This document shows, piece after piece, positions 58,229 to 64,000 of a stretch of 64,000 bases of DNA. The notes below the pieces were generated by a model, which worked only from the letters and a program-made list of their open reading frames with translations, was not told where the DNA came from and did not search any database. Origin of the DNA: Paraescarpia echinospica. Its lineage: Eukaryota; Annelida; Polychaeta; Sabellida; Siboglinidae. Location: the NCBI GenBank assembly GCA_020002185.1, contig CM034543.1, positions 24,882,702 to 24,946,701 of the forward strand, in the 5' to 3' direction. The position numbers and the translations under genes are program-made. Each line of letters starts with the position of its first letter. Positions within the stretch are counted from its first letter, which is position 1.

Positions 58229-59139
58229 TAGGTACAACATACTTCTATTTTCTAATAGACAGTTTTTTTTACTCAACGTTTAGATGTTTGTTACTGATGT
58301 GTTCAGTGAGAGATGAGAAGGTTAAACCATAAAGCATGCATGACATAACACCATGTATGTGTGAATTATTTTCACAACTACAAATTTCAACAAAATTAAT
58401 TTGTGTCTATCTGAAGGATTAAATACATTCAGTGTTCATTCCAAACCATGCCTTTTATTATTTAATTAAATAAAACTAAAAAACAGGTGGAAAATATGAA
58501 AGTTTGTTGAGGCAATCATTCTGTTGACACGGCGACGCCATGCCATGATTTATGTCTATGTTGCAATCTTGCACATTTTCAGTTTCAAGCTAGAGTTGTT
58601 CTTTACGGTTTTGTATTTTCATTTAAAAACACCAACAATTTAATCGCGCCACGATAATCTGTCAGACTGGAACTTTCTAGAAAAGATAAGTTTAGAGTAC
58701 ATTAATTTTAAAAGAGTGTTTTAAACTACCCGTACAACCATTCCATTCATACATTTTCTACGGAAAACTATTTCCCGTCTATCGTGATGTGATCCACAGA
58801 CGGGGCATCTTGTCTCGATCTGTCTGCCACAGTGGGATGAGAGAAACAGATGCTGCGTGATTGCTCCAACATTGAGAACATACAAACTACTGAATTGAAG
58901 CGTCAGACTCCTGCCCCAAACGTCTCACACTTTCCTTATGACTCACAGCTAATGAAAGTAGTTGTGTAGTTTTTATTTATGTCTCATCGGAAATGCATAT
59001 AGGAAAGAATTGGCGAGGGGATATTTCAAGAGATGTCTAACTTCATCAAAGGCATGTGAACAAATGGTCGATAGACAGACAAAAGGACAAGTTCTCACAG
59101 TCTTCTGTAGTGGGTATCTCAAACTGCTACCAGCTATAT
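58229..59139. other. unique AT-rich DNA, nothing recognised
   Basis: No array or coding signal. 58770-58870 is somewhat GC-richer. Confidence 0.4.
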
Positions 59140-59153
59140 GTTGCCATGGTCAC
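59140..59153. promoter_or_regulatory. degenerate RFX X-box-like site
   Basis: GTTGCCATGGTCAC has a perfect left half and one mismatch in the right half (GGTCAC for GGYAAC). It lies 15 bp before a long array of related GGTAACTGTTGC words. Confidence 0.3.
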
Positions 59154-59167
59154 CATTGCTATCTTGA

Positions 59168-59884
59168 GTAACTGTCGCTGTGGTAACTGTTGCTGCAGTA
59201 ACTGTCGCTGCGGTAACTGTCGCTGTGGTAACTGTCGCTGCGGTAACTGTCGCTGTCGTAACTGTCGCTGCGGTAACTGTTGCTGCGGTAACTGTTGCTG
59301 CGGTAACTGTTGCTGCGGTAACTGTTGCTGCGGTAACTGTTGCTGCGGTAACTGTTGCTGCGGTAACTGTTGCTGCAGTAACTGTTGCTGCAGTAACTGT
59401 TGCAGTAGTAACTGTTGCTGTAGTAACGGTTGCTGTAGTAACGGTTGCTGCAGTAACTGTTGCTGTAGTAACTGTTGCTGTAGTAACGGTTGCTACAGTA
59501 ACTGTTGCTGTAGTAACTGTTGCTGCAGTAACTGTTGCTACAGTAACTGTTGCTACAGTAACTGTTGCTGTAGTAACTGTTGCAGTAGTAACTGTTGCTG
59601 CAGTAACTGTTGCTGCAGTAACTGTTGCAGTAGTAACTGTTGCAGTAGTAACTGTTGCTGCAGTAACTGTTGCTGCAGTAACTGTTGCTGCAGTAACTGT
59701 TGCTGCAGTAACTGTTGCTGCAGTAACTGTTGCTGCAGTAAATGTTGCTGCAGTAACTGTTGCTGTAGTAACTGTTGCTGTAGTAACTGTTGCTGCAGTA
59801 ACTGTTGCTGTAGTAACTGTTGCTGTAGTAACTGTTGCTGTAGTAACTGTTGCTACAGTAACTGTTGCTGTAGTAACTGTTGCT
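59168..59884. repeat. 15-bp minisatellite, about 48 copies; monomer resembles an RFX site
   Basis: Unit GTTGCTGCAGTAACT with GC/TG/CG and C/T variants. Each monomer contains the imperfect palindrome GTTGCTGCAGTAAC: half-sites GTTGCT and AGTAAC (or GGTAAC) separated by GC. Left-hand copies carry CGGTAAC, right-hand copies CAGTAAC or TAGTAAC, so sub-blocks expanded separately. Two plus frames are stop-free (repeating CCSNC and VTVAA), as expected from a 15-bp unit. I do not call them proteins. Confidence 0.95.
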
Positions 59885-61195
59885 AGGAGAACACTAGTAA
59901 CACATCATTGTCCTGAGAGGTGTAAAATTACATCAATATGTGCCCTGAAAATTAAATGAAGCACTGTTAAAGTACAACATTACAATCCCCAAAGACTTGT
60001 GGAGGGTCTAATTACCACCGGAATAATGAAAGAGCTTGTCGTCTTGTATTTCAGCCAGCACACTGCAGACAGCTAGGTATCAGTCAGTGGTTCCAATGGA
60101 GTCTGGTATCAATGCGCTTATTTGGAGTTCTCAGATGAATTTGGCCACTTTCAGAGCCAATATTAATTCTACTTGCAGTTGTCTTGTGTCCTTGAATGCC
60201 CACAGCCTGGCTGGTGACATCCCTGCATTATCAGTTGTTGCTGCCTCCTGTCACAACTTGTGTGCGTCTGTCTTCTTTCACATATCACTTTCCTATTTCC
60301 AAATCTGTCTGTATTTAAAAAATGCAGATGCAAATACAGATCATGACGATGAGCCAAGTGAAACTCACAGAAGATATTAAACATAAATTTTACTACAATG
60401 CATATGCTGCTCTTACAATGAATACTTGACGAGCCCCCAACCAGTATCTAGATCTGTGTTTTCTGCTGGTGATGTGCAGAAATAAAAAAAGTTTCCCTCA
60501 ATGTACTCTAGTCTCCACTTCATAAGCTATATATGATGTAGCAGTTGGGTGCAGAATGGCAGGGCAAGACTGCTAATCAACAAGAGAGTATTCAGTTTCC
60601 AGCGATTGAAACTTGACACTCACTAACCAATGAGAACTGAAGACACCATTTTGATGAAATGCCATCAAAATGAACAGTTCAAGTATTTAGGGCTGATGTT
60701 TGTGGTCTTTGACATATGTGGAGAATGTATTCATGTTGCAGTTCCTGACTTTGAGTGAATTAGTTCTGACAGGTTTGAGCCTATTAGGTTAATTTAATGG
60801 AACTTCCTAATTTAATTACCAGTGTTCAAAGAATTTCTGATATGGAAACCACTTCTGGCAAGGTTTCTAGGCATCAACAAAACGCAGCTCTACTTTCTGC
60901 TCCCAATACGCACGGAGTAAACTCAACTCATACACAACTTTTCAAGAAGATATTCCCATTTTCAAAGGCAGTCATCTGAACTTACGGACTGAAGCTATTT
61001 TAACAGTAGCAGTGTCTAATTATAATCTGGGTCTGAAGTAAGAAACCAACATTGGCTGTAGTCTACGATGGATGGTATAGAATGGACCATGGCAATGATG
61101 GCATCAAATACAGCACTTGAAGGGCGTAAAGACATCCATCCTTCGAATTGCCTTTGAACAGAGCATTCGCATTCACTAAATACTAGCACACAGGA
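59885..61195. other. unique DNA, no gene recognised
   Basis: A 114-codon plus frame at 60036-60380 (NLATFRANINSTCSCLVSLN) and a 60-codon frame at 60797-60979 (MELPNLITSVQRISDMETTS, ending FKKIFPFSKAVI) have no splice or family support. Nothing else is visible. Confidence 0.4.
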
Positions 61196-62872
61196 AATGT
61201 AACACTGGACATGTAATGATTACAACAGACATGTAACAATTATGATAGACTGTAACACTGGACATGTAACAAAATTATTATGATAGACTGTAAAACTGGA
61301 CATGGAACAATTATGATAGACTGTAAAACTGGACACGGAACAATTATGATAGACTGTAATCCTGGACATGTAACAAGTACAATAGATGTGTAACACTGGA
61401 CATATAACAAGTACAATAGACTGTAACACTGGACATGTAACAATTATGATATCATGATTATGATTACTATAACACTGGACATGTAACAATTATTATAGAC
61501 TGCAAAATTGGACATGGGACAATTATGATAGACATGTAACACTGGACATGTTGTGTAACAATTACAATAGACTGTAACATTGGACATGTAACAATTATGA
61601 TAGACTGTAACACTGGACATGTAACAATTACGATATACTGTAACATTGGACATGTACCAAGTACAATATATATATAACACTGGACATGTAACAATTATGA
61701 TAGACTGTAATCCTGGACATGTAACAAGTACAATATATGTGTAACACTGGACATATAACAAGTACAATAGACTGTAACACTGGACATGTAACAATTACGG
61801 TAGACTGCAACACTGGACATGTAAGTTGTAACAAGTACAATATATGTATAACACTGGACATGTAAGAATTATGATAGACATGTTACACTGGACATGTAAC
61901 AATTATGATATCATGATTATGATTACTATAACACTGGACATGTAACAATTATTATAGACTGCAAAATTGGACATGGGGACAATTATGATAGACATGTAAC
62001 ACTGGACATGTTGTGTAACAATTACAATAGACTGTAACATTAGACATGTAACAATTATGATAGACTGTAACACTGGACATGTAACAAGTACAATAGATGT
62101 GTAACACTGGACATATAACAAGTACAATAGACTGTAACACTGGACATGTAACAATTACGGTAGACTGCAACACTGGACATGTAAGTTGTAACAAGTACAA
62201 TATATGTATAACACTGGACATGTAACAATTACAATATATGTGTAACACTGGACATATAACAAGTACAATAGACTGTAACACTGGACATGTAAGAATTACG
62301 GTAGACTGCAACACTGGACATGTAAGTTGTAACAAGTACAATATATGTATAACACTGGACATGTAAGAATTATGATATCATGATTATGATTACTATAACA
62401 CTGGACATGTAACAATTACGGTAGACTGCAACACTGGACATGTAAGTTGTAACAAGTACAATATATGTATAACACTGGACATGTAAGAATTATGATAGAC
62501 ATGTTACACTGGACATGTAACAATTATGATATCATGATTATGATTACTATAACACTGGACATGTAACAATTATTATAGACTGCAAAATTGGACATGGGAC
62601 AATTATGATAGACATGTAACACTGGACATGTTGTGTAACAATTACAATAGACTGTAACATTGGACATGTAACAATTATGATAGACTGTAACACTGGACAT
62701 GTAACAATTACGATATACTGTAACATTGGACATGTACCAAGTACACTATATATGTAACACTGGACATGTAACAATTATGATAGACTGTAACACTGGACAT
62801 GTAACAAGTACAATAGACTGTAACACTGGATATGTAACGATTATGATAGTTTTGTAACACTGGACATGTACT
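61196..62872. repeat. about 33-bp minisatellite, about 50 copies, with nested higher-order duplications
   Basis: Unit TGTAACACTGGACATGTAAC plus AATTATGATAGAC, variable in length (25-36 bp). 61441-61740 recurs almost identically 1080 bp later (62521-62820), and 61741-61860 recurs 360 bp later (62101-62220). Rare markers such as TTGTGTAACA occur at 61551, 62011 and 62631. Minus frames reading CPVLQSIIIVT are artefacts. Confidence 0.95.
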
Positions 62873-64000
62873 TCAGAACATGAAATGGTTTTATGCTAGG
62901 TATACTGAACATTAGATATTTATGTTTTCAGTGACCCAGGTCAGTCCCCTTTCCCCCACAGAAGCAGTCCTCTTGTTCTGACGGCCAACCACCAACAATT
63001 CACTGTCACCACGATAATGTTGCCACTGTTGGTTTTTATGTCCATTAAATAAACTGGGTAAATCACAAAGAGTGTCTAAACGTGATTTATACTTGCAGAG
63101 CAGCTCAGGTTTTTGTAAACTGCAAATCTACAATTAAAATGAGATCACAGTGTTGCATGCGGCTTTGGCAGTAGCCTGGGAACCACGGGATCATTTACAG
63201 GGAGCAGACAATGACTCATAGATCAATGGATCACTGTCAACCACAAGTCACCTGTGGTAAAGTAAGGGCATGGCATAAGTCACCCCCTGCTCGGGTTGCA
63301 AGGGGTAGAGTTACACTGTGTGTAGAGTAGGGAGTCTAGTCAGCAATCAGGGGGCTCCCCTTACAAGCCCTCTGCCAGCCTTGATGAGGGGGTACCTACA
63401 AACCTACTGGGGTATTTTAATTAAAACATTTACGTTTACAGTGGAAGGGTTGTCTGACGGTGAAAACTAAAGGTGTCATAATCCTGTCTTGTAACCTGTA
63501 GTTATGTCAGTAGCCCTGTTAGCACTGTCATCTACCCTACACTTATGTCAGGGTAAGTCTCTACCCTATCCGCATACATGCATGCACTTGTAAGCACGCA
63601 TGCAGGTGTGCGCGACCCCGTGTGCGTGCACTGTTCACAAAAAACAAGTTGGTTTACAAGCTTGTCTAAATAATACAACCCGTCTCCTGTCATGAGGTTT
63701 TCAGACAAGGATTATTTTAAAAAAATTATTTGTGTAAGTTCATTACATGTACCACTCTGGAGCCAAGGTAGTATCACATGGATGCAAACCTGGCAACTAA
63801 CTGGCAACTAACAGCCAAAACTACTATTATCTATTCACAATGGAACTTTTAGCTATTCGGGTATTTATCAAAGTGTCAATTTTATGTACAAGGTAATTAT
63901 GAATTTAATGTTACAAAATCATGAAGTAGTTCTATTTTTATGCTACATGGAAGTCACTAGTACTTAGTACATGAATAAAATGTCTAGTGTGGAAATATAA
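62873..64000. other. unique DNA, no gene recognised
   Basis: Single-copy sequence with a CATGCATGCAC/GTGTGCGCG patch at 63573-63632. No coding segment, RNA gene or mobile-element signature to the right edge. Confidence 0.45.

Noticed and set aside
59056..59959. Cys/Asn-rich (CCSNC) and Val/Thr/Ala-rich (VTVAA) repeat proteins
   Set aside because: Two frames of the same 15-bp array are equally open. No signal peptide or conserved flank is present, and the monomer is better explained as a DNA-level palindrome repeat.

Overview
This window looks like a piece of a large, repeat-rich invertebrate nuclear genome, with no bacterial, phage, organellar or CRISPR signature. The evidence is decayed non-LTR retrotransposons (a CR1-type element, an L2-like fragment and two fragments of a third LINE), four copies of one tRNA-headed SINE family, a dispersed repeat with mariner-like inverted ends, many CA/GT/CT microsatellites, and an extreme load of minisatellites. 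By summing the arrays listed here I estimate that about 30 percent of the window is tandem repeat. A marine lophotrochozoan such as a mollusc would fit, but the sequence alone does not fix the species. No complete host gene is visible, and most long open frames are artefacts of stop-free repeat units.

Layout. 1-880: short tandem repeat, pyrimidine-rich tract and unique DNA. 881-5135: a minus-strand CR1-clade LINE with an open ORF1 (esterase type), a broken ORF2 (endonuclease plus reverse transcriptase), a 3' hairpin and a short terminal repeat. 5265-6738: 15-bp array with a 354-bp higher-order duplication. 6.7-10.4 kb: mostly unique. 10.4-10.9 kb: 24-bp palindromic array beside the best host-gene signal, a CpG-rich minus-strand promoter and first exon with a CRE and an RFX X-box-like site. 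11.1-20.6 kb: a run of arrays with periods of about 30, 31, 31, 90, 4, 17 and 20 bp, with a coding-like block at 12.2-12.6 kb. 20.6-29.4 kb: mostly unique, with a 0.65-kb GT tract and a second candidate minus-strand first exon at 24.3-24.4 kb. 29.66-33.4 kb: about 47 copies of a 79-bp repeat that appears to derive from the coding-like sequence on both of its edges. 34-43.5 kb: CT tract, 26-bp array interrupted by a SINE, dispersed repeat, LINE fragment with a private 71-bp tandem amplification, 85-, 25- and 40-bp arrays, and the L2-like LINE. 43.9-57.1 kb: mostly unique DNA with three SINE copies, the second dispersed-repeat copy and a second LINE fragment. 57.3-62.9 kb: 41-, 15- and 33-bp arrays. 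62.9-64 kb: unique.

Points most worth checking: (1) a TTTAAAC slippery heptamer followed directly by the ORF1 stop in the CR1 element, with no AUG in ORF2 before its endonuclease domain; (2) an excess of RFX X-box-like palindromes, two of them at candidate first exons, plus a 15-bp array whose monomer resembles an RFX site; (3) minisatellites with a traceable coding origin. I did not find a convincing undescribed multi-gene system.
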